Assembly (NCBI RefSeq): GCF_009936045.1
Contig: NZ_QWEQ01000011.1
Location: 62,001 to 126,000 of the forward strand
Direction: 5' to 3'
From: Emergencia sp. 1XD21-10
GTDB lineage: Bacteria; Bacillota; Clostridia; Peptostreptococcales; Anaerovoracaceae
Length of the DNA stretch: 64,000 bases
Numbering within the stretch: position 1 is the first letter of the stretch; every line of letters begins with the position of its first letter. The notes below the pieces were generated by a model that saw only the letters and a program-made list of their open reading frames with translations, was not told the DNA's origin and made no database searches. Positions 26,259 to 35,877 of this stretch are shown piece after piece. The position numbers were made by a program, and so were the translations under genes.

Positions 26259-26310
26259 AGTTTCATGCCCGCATAGCTGACAACGCTGCGGGCGGATTTA
26301 GCAAGTCTGA

Positions 26311-27375
26311 TTAGAAGTTCTTCATTTTCTCTGCCTGATCACTAGTAATCAAGCCATCGATGATTTCATCTAAATCACCATCTAAAATTGCATCCAGTCT
26401 GTACAGAGTCAAACCAATTCTATGCTCGGATACTCTGCCCTGCTGGAAGTTAAAGGTTCTGATTCGCTCACTTCTGTCGCCGGAACCAACCTGGCTCTTT
26501 CTGGCCTCAGAAATCTCTTTGTTCTGTTCCTGTAGTTTCAGGTCATAGAGTCTTGCTTTCAAAACCTTGAAGGCTTTTTCTTTGTTCTTAATCTGGGACT
26601 TTTCATCCTGACAGGTTACTACAAGTCCAGTCGGCTCATGGGTCAGTCTGACTGCAGAATCTGTGGTATTTACGCACTGACCGCCGTTACCGGAAGCGCG
26701 GTACACATCCACTCTGACATCGTTTGGATTCAGATCCACTTCCACATCGTCGACTTCAGGCAGAACAGCTACCGTTGCTGCAGAAGTATGAACACGACCT
26801 GCAGACTCCGTTTCTGGCACGCGCTGCACTCTGTGTACGCCGCTCTCGTATTTCAGTCTGGAATATGCACCCTTACCCTTAATCAGAACTACGGCTTCCT
26901 TAATACCGCCGATTCCAGTGTCGTTGACATCCATCAGTTCTGTCTTCCATCTGTGGCGTTCTGCATATCGCATATACATTCTAAGAAGATCCTGTGCAAA
27001 TAATGCGGCTTCGTCACCGCCAGTGCCTGCCCTGACTTCCAGAATTACGTTCTTTTCGTCGTTAGGGTCTTTTGGCAGCAACAGAACTTTCAGTTCTTCT
27101 TCGTCCTTTTCAATCTGTTCCTCTAAATCGTTGATTTCCATCTTTGCCAAATCACGCATCTCTTCATCTGTCTCGTTTTCAACGAGATCCTTGGCATCGC
27201 GGAGACCTTCTTTTGCTTTCTTGTACTCTTCGTACTTCTTAACAATCGGCTCCATCTCGCCCATTTCCTTGATGTATTTCTGCCAGACCGGCTGATCATT
27301 TATGACCTCCGGATCAGAAACCTTCAGGGACAATTCCTGATATTTCTCAACAATAAAGTCTAACTTATCAAACAT
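26311..27375 (-). CDS. prfA: Peptide chain release factor 1
   Basis: 354 residues from ATG 27375 ([20 protein letters not shown]); the open frame extends further upstream but only here does the family start. The catalytic GGQ lies in [19 protein letters not shown], and [20 protein letters not shown] follows. It reads UAA/UAG stop codons. First gene of the run to tyrS. In many relatives rpmE and prmC adjoin prfA; here a divergent amidohydrolase gene separates prfA and rpmE. Confidence 0.96.
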   Translation of the reverse strand: MFDKLDFIVEKYQELSLKVSDPEVINDQPVWQKYIKEMGEMEPIVKKYEEYKKAKEGLRDAKDLVENETDEEMRDLAKMEINDLEEQIEKDEEELKVLLLPKDPNDEKNVILEVRAGTGGDEAALFAQDLLRMYMRYAERHRWKTELMDVNDTGIGGIKEAVVLIKGKGAYSRLKYESGVHRVQRVPETESAGRVHTSAATVAVLPEVDDVEVDLNPNDVRVDVYRASGNGGQCVNTTDSAVRLTHEPTGLVVTCQDEKSQIKNKEKAFKVLKARLYDLKLQEQNKEISEARKSQVGSGDRSERIRTFNFQQGRVSEHRIGLTLYRLDAILDGDLDEIIDGLITSDQAEKMKNF

Positions 27376-27589
27376 ATCTATCTCCTCAAAATAAAAATTT
27401 CCATATCTATCTAAACATATATTGTACCACAAACTGCAATTTCCTACAATTGAAAAATACCCAAAGCTGCCAATTATTTCTGTGCAGCCTTTGTCGATGT
27501 CTTTGCCATGATGCAAGCTATTTCCCCATTGACTTGCCACCGTTATAAGCGTAAAATATTTTATCGTAAAATAGGAGGTTTGACTTTTT

Positions 27590-28945
27590 ATGAAACGAAC
27601 ACTAATAAAAAACGGAACGGTGGTCGACCCTGCGCAAGCAATCGAAAAAATCACCAATATATATATCGAAGATGGAAAAATCGTCGAACTTACAGATGAA
27701 TCGCCAAATGCCGATTTAGTCATCGACGCTGCTGGTAAAATCGTCTGCCCCGGGTTTATCGACATTCATATGCACGAAGACGACTACGATCCAAAGACAG
27801 ACACCACTGCCGTAAGCATGGCAGAATCAGCACTTCATATGGGAGTAACACTGGATATCGGTGGCAACTGCGGCAACAACGCCTGCGATCCGGACCACTA
27901 TCTGGATATTACCGATCGAGACGGTGCGCCGGTAAATCTCGGTCTTTTAGCCGGTCATACTTATTTAAGGGGACGCAGCGGAAAGCAGGATAAGTACCGC
28001 CCCATTGACGAAACCATCTTAAAGGAAATGACTGCTGTATGCGAGGATTTTCTGGATAAAGGCTGCCTCGGTATTTCTTTCGGAGTAAAATACGTGCCAG
28101 GTACAACACCAGAAGAAATCGCTGCTCTTGCAAAACTCTGCCGCAAGGGAGATAAAATCGCAGCTTCCCATGTTCGTCAAGACGTCAACGAAGTATTTGC
28201 TGCAGCAGATGAGCTAGCTGCCATAGGCGAAAGCTGCGGGATTCGCGTACAATTTTCTCACATAGGCAGTATGGGTGGCTACGGGCAAATGCCGCAGCTT
28301 CTTGAAAATATCAGAAATTACCGTGCAAAGGGAATCGACATGCTTTGCGACTGTTACCCTTACAGCGCTTTTAGTACTGGAATCGGCGAAACTACCTATG
28401 ACGACGGATTTCTGGAACGTTACCACGCTGACTACGACAGTATTCTCATTGCCAGCGGAAAATATGCAGGCAAGCGCTGTACCAAAGAAATCTTTGATGA
28501 GCTGAGGGCAACTGCACCGGACACAGCTACAGTCGGCTATTTTATGCGAGAAGAAGATATCGAAATGGCGCTGACTTCACCGCTGATTATGCTGGGCAGC
28601 GACGGAATCAGAACCGACGGCATGGGACATCCTCGCGCTTCCGGCTCCTTCGCACGTTTCATTGCAAATTACATCCGTCCGGGAAAAATCAGTCTTTCTG
28701 AGGGAATCAGCAAAATGACCACTATGGCAGCAAATCGTCTGCATCTGCCGAACAAGGGGAATTTCTTGCCGGGCAGCGATGCTGATATTACCATTTTTGA
28801 CCTGGAAAAGGTGCAGGACTGCGCTACTTACGAAAACGGACAAATCCCATCCAAAGGATTCAGCTATGTCCTCATCGGCGGCGAAATTGCTCTGCAGAAT
28901 GATAAAATCGTAAATAACCGATTAGGAAAAGCTGTAAGAAAATAA
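27590..28945 (+). CDS. D-aminoacylase-like amidohydrolase
   Basis: 451 residues after AGGAGGTTTGACTTTTT. The amidohydrolase core is complete: [18 protein letters not shown] (HxH metal site), [10 protein letters not shown] (region of the carboxylated Lys/Glu), [17 protein letters not shown], and [10 protein letters not shown] (catalytic Asp), then [12 protein letters not shown]. Best fit is N-acyl-D-amino-acid deacylase / D-hydantoinase-like enzymes, which hydrolyse N-acyl-D-amino acids in the cytoplasm; the exact substrate is open. Single gene between two oppositely oriented translation genes. Confidence 0.8.
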   Translation: MKRTLIKNGTVVDPAQAIEKITNIYIEDGKIVELTDESPNADLVIDAAGKIVCPGFIDIHMHEDDYDPKTDTTAVSMAESALHMGVTLDIGGNCGNNACDPDHYLDITDRDGAPVNLGLLAGHTYLRGRSGKQDKYRPIDETILKEMTAVCEDFLDKGCLGISFGVKYVPGTTPEEIAALAKLCRKGDKIAASHVRQDVNEVFAAADELAAIGESCGIRVQFSHIGSMGGYGQMPQLLENIRNYRAKGIDMLCDCYPYSAFSTGIGETTYDDGFLERYHADYDSILIASGKYAGKRCTKEIFDELRATAPDTATVGYFMREEDIEMALTSPLIMLGSDGIRTDGMGHPRASGSFARFIANYIRPGKISLSEGISKMTTMAANRLHLPNKGNFLPGSDADITIFDLEKVQDCATYENGQIPSKGFSYVLIGGEIALQNDKIVNNRLGKAVRK

Positions 28946-29043
28946 AGCCGGAACGAGGTCCTGCTGAATGTGCTGTTCTATATAGGAACCAAACGAAACC
29001 CAAATCCGCTTTGCAGAAAAAAGCAAAAAATCTCCCCAAAAAA

Positions 29044-29077
29044 GCACTCCAAGCGTTTTGACGAACGCCTGTAGTGC
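29044..29077 (+). terminator. Hairpin downstream of the amidohydrolase
   Basis: GCACTCCAAGCGTT (29044-29057) pairs imperfectly with AACGCCTGTAGTGC (29064-29077), followed by CAGTACCTTTTGTTTTT. The 29080-29300 stretch is AT-rich and shows no gene. Confidence 0.5.
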
Positions 29078-29301
29078 AGTACCTTTTGTTTTTGGAGCAA
29101 AAATACGACTTAAAACGGATAATATGCAAAGAGAAGTTTAAGATTTAGGTGAAATGTTCCTCTTGTTGGCTTGTCACATGCCTTGCCGCCTGAAAGTTTT
29201 CCTTTTTTTGAAAGAAGAAAGGGTATAGTTCTGCAATGAAGAAATTCTTTTTATGTGTTCTATTTGATGCTAACACAGACATTCTAATGCATAAAACTAA
29301 A

Positions 29302-29325
29302 AAGCCGGAGACAAATCTCCGGCTT
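29302..29325 (-). terminator. Terminator of rpmE
   Basis: AAGCCGGAGA (29302-29311) pairs perfectly with TCTCCGGCTT (29316-29325); on the minus strand TTTTTAGTTTT follows. Confidence 0.85.
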
Positions 29326-29344
29326 CTGGTTTTTCTGATTATAT

Positions 29345-29542
29345 TTACAGGTTGTACTTGTTCTTGAACTTTTCAACACGTCCACCACGGTTGATGAACT
29401 TCTGCTGTCCTGTAAAGAACGGATGACATGCTGAGCAAACGTCAAGTCTCATTTCTTCTTTTACGGATTTCGTAACAAAAGAATTACCACATGCGCAAGT
29501 TACTTTACATTCCTTATAATCAGGATGGATTCCTTCCTTCAT
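29345..29542 (-). CDS. rpmE: 50S ribosomal protein L31, zinc-binding type
   Basis: 65 residues from ATG 29542 ([19 protein letters not shown]). It carries the zinc-ligand cysteines of the C+ form: CKVTCAC near residue 12-18 and CSACHPF near 37. This form predominates under zinc sufficiency; a Cys-free paralogue is not visible here. Single-gene unit with a strong terminator. Confidence 0.95.
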   Translation of the reverse strand: MKEGIHPDYKECKVTCACGNSFVTKSVKEEMRLDVCSACHPFFTGQQKFINRGGRVEKFKNKYNL

Positions 29543-29675
29543 GCTTCTTACCTCTTTCCTGCTCAGGCAATGCCCGTGCATAATTTATCTGTATCTACTA
29601 CAGCTTTTATACTATATCACACTTGTTTGCAGGATACAAGTAATTTTTGCAGAAAATTTCTCAGGAAATCGCAGA

Positions 29676-31130
29676 TTATTTTATTGTCTTACAAAGCTCA
29701 AGCAAAGCATTTGCATAGATTTCCGTAATTCTCTCGTAATCAGCAACACTGTAGTGCTCATTGGCTTCGTGAGCAAGCTCCTCCTGATCCGGAAACACCG
29801 GTCCAAAAGCAATGGCGTTAGGAATTGCCCGCGCATAGGTTGCTCCGCCCAGAGAAATCGGCTGAGACTGCATATCTCCGGTCGCGTCCTGATATACCTT
29901 CATGAGCGTTTTTACAATCTCGCTGTCCTTTTCAAAATAGATTGGATCCATGCAGACGCCATATTCCAATTTTCCGTTCAACGCTCTGGTAAGCGGCTTC
30001 AGTTTCGCATCAACATCTTCAAAGGTTTTGGTTACCGGATAACGGATGTTCATCGTCAACGTCAACGCATCTTTTTCCATTTTCATCAAACCTACATTGA
30101 CAGTCATCAAGCCGGAAGCCTCATCTTCCCACCCAATTCCCATCTTTTCTCCGTTATAGTCAAGACCTATATAAGTATGATACTTCTCAATCAAATTCTG
30201 CTGCACAAAAATGTAACGCTCTCCCTCACTCAGAAGATACAAAATTTCCATCAAAGCAGAAATCGCATTGACACCCTTTTCCGGTGTCATCGCATGGGCA
30301 GCTCTGCCCTTTACTTCAACAAAAACTTCGCCCTCTTTCGTCAAACAAACACCGGTTTCCGCCCCAAGCTTTTCTGCATGTGCGCTGATTTCTTCTATCA
30401 ATTTTTCTGCCCGGATGCTCTCATCTGTCCATGAGATTTTACATCTTGCGCCAGTAGGCACTACGTTTGCACGTTCACCGCCGCAGAGCTCCTGCAGAGA
30501 AAGCAAGGCTTTAGCCGCACCGCCTTCATTTATAACCGGGTAAGATAAATCCGCATTGATCAGCCCTTTCTCACAGAAAATCACAGGAAAGTTAGCATCC
30601 GGAACAATGGATATTTCCGGCAGCTCCGGTTTCCCTTCCAGATATCTGGCGATGCTGTTCCACTCTACTTCCTCATCTGTACCAATTACCATTTTCAGTC
30701 TGAAATCAGGCGGAAGCAAATTGTTCTCCTTGATATACTTCATTGCGTACATACAGCAAACCATTGGGCCTTTGTCGTCAATGGAGCCTCGTCCGTACAT
30801 TTCTCCATCCTTGATGATTCCCTTAAAAGGCTCAGTTTCCCAGCCTTCACCGGCGTCCACTACATCGGCATGACAGAGAATTCCAATCAAATGATTCCCC
30901 TCTCCCAGCGTAATCTCCCCGATATAGTTGCCGATATTTTCAGTGTGAAGTCCCATTTCTTCACCACGCTGCAAAATCTTTGCAAGGCAATCTGCAACAT
31001 CTTTTCCAAAAGGTGCACTGCAATCATCACTTTGGGTTGCAATGCTGGGAATCTCTATAAGTGCAGAAATATCTCCAAGCAAAGCCCCTCTATTTTCTTC
31101 GTAAAATTTTTCAAATTCTCGTTTCATCAC
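29676..31130 (-). CDS. M20 family dipeptidase (PepV/Sapep type)
   Basis: 484 residues. M20 metal motifs: LIGILCHADVVDAGEGW (first His/Asp), YGRGSIDDKGPMV (bridging Asp), IGTDEEVEW (catalytic Glu and ligand) and near the C-terminus a Leu/His end HEANEHYSV. The length and GSIDDKGP loop match the PepV/Sapep group of di-metal dipeptidases that cut small peptides in the cytoplasm. Its neighbour, a nucleobase-cation symporter, starts 13 bp upstream, so the two may be cotranscribed. Confidence 0.9.
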   Translation of the reverse strand: MMKREFEKFYEENRGALLGDISALIEIPSIATQSDDCSAPFGKDVADCLAKILQRGEEMGLHTENIGNYIGEITLGEGNHLIGILCHADVVDAGEGWETEPFKGIIKDGEMYGRGSIDDKGPMVCCMYAMKYIKENNLLPPDFRLKMVIGTDEEVEWNSIARYLEGKPELPEISIVPDANFPVIFCEKGLINADLSYPVINEGGAAKALLSLQELCGGERANVVPTGARCKISWTDESIRAEKLIEEISAHAEKLGAETGVCLTKEGEVFVEVKGRAAHAMTPEKGVNAISALMEILYLLSEGERYIFVQQNLIEKYHTYIGLDYNGEKMGIGWEDEASGLMTVNVGLMKMEKDALTLTMNIRYPVTKTFEDVDAKLKPLTRALNGKLEYGVCMDPIYFEKDSEIVKTLMKVYQDATGDMQSQPISLGGATYARAIPNAIAFGPVFPDQEELAHEANEHYSVADYERITEIYANALLELCKTIK

Positions 31131-31143
31131 AGCCTCCTGTTTC

Positions 31144-32424
31144 TTAGCTCAGCAGAGAAGCGTCTTTTTTAAGGGCTTTACAAAGAACATAGTACAGTAA
31201 TCCGGATAAAGCGATGCTCTGTACCAGAACCAGTCCGTCTGTTACGAAAATGTTCATCACAAATCCTGCTAACCAGGAAATAATTCCATACCATACAAAG
31301 CCTTCGACCGGCTCCCATTTTGAAGCAGTACCTTTTCTCAGCAGCCAGTAGTCTGACAACATTACGCCGCCCATCGGAGCAAACGCAGCACCCAGCCATG
31401 TAATGAATCCCTCAAACTGGTTCATAATTCCAAGAACTGCTAAAATAGTTCCGATTGCACCGGCAATCAGCGTAACCATAGCTCTCTTTTCATCTTTCAG
31501 TTTCAAAATATTTACAAGGTTGATACCTGCAAGGTAAGCATTGCTTGTATTTGTAGTCCATGCCGCTAAAATCAGTACAACCATACCTAAAATCGGAAGA
31601 CCTACATCGCATAAAACCTGACTGACATCATACTGACCCACAGCCTTAGCCATCAGAATTCCGATTACCAGCATGAGAATTCCCGCAGGAAGTACGCCAA
31701 ATACGGTTGATTTCAGTGTATCTCCACGGTTTTTCTGATAACGGGAGAAGTCTGCAACTGTCATAGTCTGCATACTCATAAATCCTGTCGTCAATGTAAT
31801 TCCTTGTACTAAAGTCATCGTCGTTTCTGTCTGCGCATTGAGATTTGCAGTACCGTTATTGCGCAGCGCCAAATAACAGCCTACTACACAAACAATCAAC
31901 AGTGCCGGTACAGCCAGTGTGTTGATTTTTCCAATGGCGTTAATGCCGTATACTGCTGTAACCAGCATGATTGTTCCCCAGATTAAAATGGATACAACCT
32001 CCGGAACGTGAATTCCAAAAGAGTTTGCCATCAGATTTGTAAATGCACTGCCGCAAACTGCGGTATTAACGCCAAACCATCCGAGCATTGAAATGGTAAA
32101 GAAGAGGCTGTTTAAATATCTTGAGCCCGCTTTACCATAGCTGGACTGTAGTATCACACATGCCGGTACGCTGAGGTCGCTTCCCTCCATACCTCCCAAG
32201 CAAGTAAAAACAATAACTAAAGCATATCCGATGCAGCCTGCCAAAAGAGCCTGTGTCAGCGGCATTGCAGAAGCAAGTAATCCTCCAATCAGCATGCTCG
32301 GAACGCTAATCATAACGCCGGCATGTAAAAAAGCCATTTCAATCCAGCCCTTTTTCTCTTCCGGTGCAACTTGAGTTAGTGTGGTGGTTTCAACGCCACT
32401 ACGTTTCTTTTCGTTTTCGTTCAT
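31144..32424 (-). CDS. NCS1 family permease (cytosine permease-like)
   Basis: 426 residues, about twelve membrane helices. Signature stretches GVMISVPSMLIGGLLASAM, LGGMEGSDLSVPACVILQSS and ILAAWTTNTSNAYLAGINLV match CodB-type nucleobase:cation symporters. It probably imports a purine or pyrimidine-like compound; substrate not determined. It lies between a PepV-type peptidase and a divergent M29/NicX-like gene; a PucR regulator further down suggests control by a nitrogen compound (inference). Confidence 0.85.
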   Translation of the reverse strand: MNENEKKRSGVETTTLTQVAPEEKKGWIEMAFLHAGVMISVPSMLIGGLLASAMPLTQALLAGCIGYALVIVFTCLGGMEGSDLSVPACVILQSSYGKAGSRYLNSLFFTISMLGWFGVNTAVCGSAFTNLMANSFGIHVPEVVSILIWGTIMLVTAVYGINAIGKINTLAVPALLIVCVVGCYLALRNNGTANLNAQTETTMTLVQGITLTTGFMSMQTMTVADFSRYQKNRGDTLKSTVFGVLPAGILMLVIGILMAKAVGQYDVSQVLCDVGLPILGMVVLILAAWTTNTSNAYLAGINLVNILKLKDEKRAMVTLIAGAIGTILAVLGIMNQFEGFITWLGAAFAPMGGVMLSDYWLLRKGTASKWEPVEGFVWYGIISWLAGFVMNIFVTDGLVLVQSIALSGLLYYVLCKALKKDASLLS

Positions 32425-32635
32425 AACTCATCCTCTTTTCTCGATAACAAATATACTTTAATGAATACCTTCCGCAATTCCGCCCCGCCCCTTGGCGACT
32501 GATTAGATTTCAAAGAATGCACCTTTTAGCAGCGAAATGCGTGCACCTGTTACGGTGCTTTCATTTTATATAATATCTGTCTTTTCCGCATTAAAATATT
32601 TTGAATGAAAACTTAAAAATATTCAAATATTCTCA

Positions 32636-32664
32636 ATGACAATTTTTCCTCTGTCCACTATACT
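32636..32664 (+). promoter_or_regulatory. Promoter of the M29/NicX-like gene
   Basis: ATGACA (32636-32641), 17 bp, TATACT (32659-32664). A direct repeat AAGAATGCAC occurs at 32513-32522 and again at 32673-32682, the second right at the expected transcription start, so these may be operator sites of the divergent pair, possibly for PucR. Confidence 0.5.
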
Positions 32665-32715
32665 TTTCCTCGAAGAATGCACTAAAACACTCACTGTAAA
32701 CAAGGAGGTTATAAA

Positions 32716-33747
32716 ATGTACGATTACGAATTACAAAAAGCTGCGGACACTTTAATTGGCGATCTTTTTAAGGTAAAGCCGGGCGAAACTGTTGTTATCA
32801 CTTGCGATTCCCTTTCATGTATGAATGTGGTAAACGCTGTTATGTCCAGCGCTCACGCTGCAGGAGCTCTTCCTATGATGATTAAGTTTCCTGCACCGGA
32901 CGGCATTGGACAGGCCGCAGACCCAAAACTGCCAATTGAGCCGTTAACTGCCGCCGTATCCAACTGCGACGTATGGATTGAATTCAACCAGAAATGGCTG
33001 CTCTATTCTACCCCATACCTGCGTGCAATTGAAGCAAACAAAAAAATGCGCTACATGTGCTTGGTAGAATATACCGAAGATGTTTTGATCCGTACTTTAA
33101 AAGATCTTAACAGCGAAAAGCTGGCAGCATTTATGAATAAGGTTGCTGATTTAAACAGAGCTGCAAAGGTGACTCGCATGACGACCCCTGCAGGGACTGA
33201 CGTTACCTTTGAAACCAATCCGGAACACACAATTTTAGTAGATGCAGGTCTTGCTTCAAAGAGCGGTATCTACATGATGGCAGGTCAGCTCAACGTAGTA
33301 CCTAAGTTTGGTTCTGTAAACGGAACCATCGTCTTCGACGGCACCGTTACTCCTCCTTTTGGAAGAAATCCTGATGTTCCTATCAGATTAACTGTAAAGA
33401 ACAGCGAAATCGTAAAAGTTGAAGGCGGCGCAGACGCAAAAGCATACGAAAAATGGTTAAAGAGCTTTGACGATCCGGGCATGCTGAAGATGGCTCATGT
33501 CGCATACGGCTTCAATCCTGGCGCGCAGCTTTCAGGTAACGTTGTTGAAGACGAAAGAGTTTGGGGCGTTACGGAGTGGGGAATCGGTTATGTAAGCCCG
33601 ATTATTGCTCCACCTGATGGTCAGCAGGCGATTTCTCATACTGACGGTATTTGTATCGATACTTCCGTATGGATTGACGGCGTTCAGATTATGGATAAGG
33701 GTAAAATGGTTGACCCTGAGCTGGAAGCAATGTATCCACACAACTAA
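32716..33747 (+). CDS. M29-aminopeptidase/NicX-like metalloprotein
   Basis: 343 residues after AAGGAGGTTATAAA. The C-terminal half has the metal-site pattern of the leucyl aminopeptidase M29 / 2,5-dihydroxypyridine 5,6-dioxygenase (NicX) fold: MAHVAYGFNPGAQLSGNV, then AISHTDGICIDTSVWIDG (H-x-D). Early parts are VKPGETVVITCD and HAAGALPMM. The protein could be an Fe2+ ring-cleavage dioxygenase in nicotinate-type degradation or a peptidase; an anaerobe makes oxygen-dependent ring cleavage unlikely, so a hydrolase is favoured. Divergent to the NCS1 permease and convergent with PucR. Confidence 0.7.
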   Translation: MYDYELQKAADTLIGDLFKVKPGETVVITCDSLSCMNVVNAVMSSAHAAGALPMMIKFPAPDGIGQAADPKLPIEPLTAAVSNCDVWIEFNQKWLLYSTPYLRAIEANKKMRYMCLVEYTEDVLIRTLKDLNSEKLAAFMNKVADLNRAAKVTRMTTPAGTDVTFETNPEHTILVDAGLASKSGIYMMAGQLNVVPKFGSVNGTIVFDGTVTPPFGRNPDVPIRLTVKNSEIVKVEGGADAKAYEKWLKSFDDPGMLKMAHVAYGFNPGAQLSGNVVEDERVWGVTEWGIGYVSPIIAPPDGQQAISHTDGICIDTSVWIDGVQIMDKGKMVDPELEAMYPHN

Positions 33748-33790
33748 GAAACCCATACCTTGCATAGTATCCTTTTGTATGATACTTCTG

Positions 33791-33828
33791 CCAAAAGGGC
33801 TTCGGATAATCCTCCGAAGCCCTTTTGG
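33791..33828. terminator. Bidirectional terminator between the M29-like gene and PucR
   Basis: CCAAAAGGGCTTCGGA (33791-33806) pairs perfectly with TCCGAAGCCCTTTTGG (33813-33828), a 16-bp stem with a 6-nt loop serving both converging genes. Confidence 0.85.
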
Positions 33829-33838
33829 GATAAAGCTA

Positions 33839-34972
33839 TTATAACATTCGATCTATCATCGTAAGCATGGTAATACAGGTATGAAACTGGACAATATCAT
33901 CTTCAAATCCTAAAATCTGGCGCAATTTGTTAATACGATACCGAATTGTTGCTTCACTCTGCCCCATAAGATTCGCCGTCTCACGGTAAGAGCCTTTGCA
34001 TTGTACAAACATTTTGCATGTATTAAACAAGGTCGAGTCATTTTCACTTCGATAGATAGAAATCAAAGATTTCAGGCTGTCATAGTAACTGTATAATTCA
34101 CTGCTATCCTTCAACTTCATAATCAACGTCAAAATGGATTTGTTGTCATAGACAATTCTCTTTTCCTGGAGATAATAGGCGGTATCCAGGGCAAGAAGTC
34201 CCTCATCGAGGCAAAGATTCACTTCCTTCTTGGGGTGTACTGCACTGACCCCTGCCGTATAATTGGAAAAATACTGTTCCAAATAGTTACAAAAAATTGT
34301 TTGGATTTGATTAAGCTCCTCTTCACTGTCATGACTGATTAAAAAATAATGCAGATTATCGTGGAAAATATAGACGTCCTTCTGCCTTTTTAAAAAATAC
34401 GCCATCAAATCATTCTCCATCATAGGTGAATGTAGATTTCCGCGAACAATAACTATTTGCAACAGTTTTTTAAATTTAGGATTAATACTCTCTAACACCC
34501 GTTTTTTCTCTGCATCGTTAAGCTTTCCTGTATGAATTTCATTTAATTTATTCCCATTAAAAATATGGTAATACTTCTGAATGATTATATTATTAATTGT
34601 CTCCATAATAGACGCATAAGAAACTGTCCAGCTCACCATAATCAATGGCAGCTTTCCTCTATTACACTGCTCTTTTATTTCTTCGGTAATCAGGTGCGCA
34701 TTCTCATCTGTGATAATCAGCGCACTGCATTGAAAATTAACCAAGACCTGAATAAATTTCGTAAACTCCTGCGGCTGTGTTGCAAATTGATCGAGACCGG
34801 AGATATACAAATCTCCCTTTTTCACAATACTTTTGTCAAAGATGCCGGATTTCACCGAACAGTCATAGACAGAGGTTCGATTGACTACATTATCAAGATA
34901 CTTTTTTCCTGCAAGAACCTTCGCATTTTCAAATAACGGCTGCTTTAAAATCAGTTCTATTGTGCACAACAT
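33839..34972 (-). CDS. PucR family transcriptional regulator
   Basis: 377 residues from ATG 34972 (MLCTIELILKQPLFENAKVL), which matches the usual PucR N-terminus and follows AGGAAGG; an ATG at 34999 lacks a ribosome site. The PucR sensor domain covers the first ~125 residues (AGKKYLDNVVNR, KKGDLYISGLD), and the C-terminal HTH_30 domain is clear: FVQCKGSYRETANLMGQSEA and IRYRINKLRQILG. Such regulators often activate purine, proline or amine catabolism. Likely target: the neighbouring permease/M29-like genes (inference). Confidence 0.85.
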   Translation of the reverse strand: MLCTIELILKQPLFENAKVLAGKKYLDNVVNRTSVYDCSVKSGIFDKSIVKKGDLYISGLDQFATQPQEFTKFIQVLVNFQCSALIITDENAHLITEEIKEQCNRGKLPLIMVSWTVSYASIMETINNIIIQKYYHIFNGNKLNEIHTGKLNDAEKKRVLESINPKFKKLLQIVIVRGNLHSPMMENDLMAYFLKRQKDVYIFHDNLHYFLISHDSEEELNQIQTIFCNYLEQYFSNYTAGVSAVHPKKEVNLCLDEGLLALDTAYYLQEKRIVYDNKSILTLIMKLKDSSELYSYYDSLKSLISIYRSENDSTLFNTCKMFVQCKGSYRETANLMGQSEATIRYRINKLRQILGFEDDIVQFHTCITMLTMIDRML

Positions 34973-35100
34973 AACCTTCCTGCCTACCTTTCTTTCCATT
35001 TTTCACAGTATACCACAGAAATCTCTGCGGTAGAAGTATCAAAAATTAACATAAGGGCTCCGCTCAATTCCTCAAATCATTGTAGCAGAACCCCCCTCTT

Positions 35101-35877
35101 TTACCATTTCCGAGAAGGAAACTCCGGTTTTCTCTTGTCATAAAATGCAGCAAGGCCTTCTTTTGCGTCTTCACTGGTGAAAGCTTTGTATCCAAGCAGT
35201 GCTTCCGTCTCAAAAGCCTGCTCCAGCGGGATTTCCCGCAGCTTCAGTACTGATTCTTTCGCAGTCTGCACTGCCGTCGTACTTAGAGTGCAAAATTTCT
35301 TTGCAATTTCCATTGCCTTATCCATCACGTCCTTCGGTGCAACAACATGGTTCAGCACCCCGTAGTCAAGAGCTGTTTTGGCGCTGATTTTCTCACCCAT
35401 CAAAATCAGTTCCATCGCTCTGATGTAAGGAATCTGTCTTGCCAATCTCGCCAGAGTTCCTCCTGCCGGTACAATGCCTAAAGAAACCTCCGGAAGAGCA
35501 AATGTGGCTTCGCTGGACGCTACTCGGATGTCTGACGCCAGCATAATTTCAAAGCCTCCGCCCATACAGTGTCCATTGACTGCACAAATTACAGGTTTAT
35601 ACATATCCACATGCTTGAGATGGGCTGGATCCCATTCGTCAATATAATGACCCTGTCCTAAATAAGGAATGGATTCTGTCAAATCCGCACCAACACAAAA
35701 GGCTTTCTCTCCTGCGCCGGTTAAAATACACGCCGCAACTTGATTATCTGCCTGCGCCTTTTTAAAGGCTTCTCCTAAATCCTCATACATCTGCAGGGTG
35801 AGAGAGTTCAATTTCTCCGGTCTGTTAAATTTTATAACGGCAATCCCGTCTTTCACTTCATAAGAGATATTTTTCAT
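35101..35877 (-). CDS. Enoyl-CoA hydratase/isomerase family protein
   Basis: 258 residues, typical crotonase length. Oxyanion-hole segments ACILTGAGEKAFCVGADL and AVNGHCMGGGFEIMLASDIR, and ATFALPEVSLGIVPAGGT with a catalytic Glu, are present. It overlaps the CaiB stop by one base (TAATG), so the two are translated together. In this cluster it could hydrate 3-methylglutaconyl-CoA to HMG-CoA or act on another branched acyl-CoA (inference). Last gene of the run. Confidence 0.88.
   Translation of the reverse strand: MKNISYEVKDGIAVIKFNRPEKLNSLTLQMYEDLGEAFKKAQADNQVAACILTGAGEKAFCVGADLTESIPYLGQGHYIDEWDPAHLKHVDMYKPVICAVNGHCMGGGFEIMLASDIRVASSEATFALPEVSLGIVPAGGTLARLARQIPYIRAMELILMGEKISAKTALDYGVLNHVVAPKDVMDKAMEIAKKFCTLSTTAVQTAKESVLKLREIPLEQAFETEALLGYKAFTSEDAKEGLAAFYDKRKPEFPSRKW

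Noticed and set aside
29676-31130. Acetylornithine or succinyl-diaminopimelate deacetylase
   Set aside because: Length (484) and the GSIDDKGP loop fit PepV/Sapep dipeptidases better.
32716-33747. Genuine 2,5-dihydroxypyridine dioxygenase for nicotinate breakdown
   Set aside because: Only the fold motifs match; no other nicotinate genes are present and the organism looks anaerobic.
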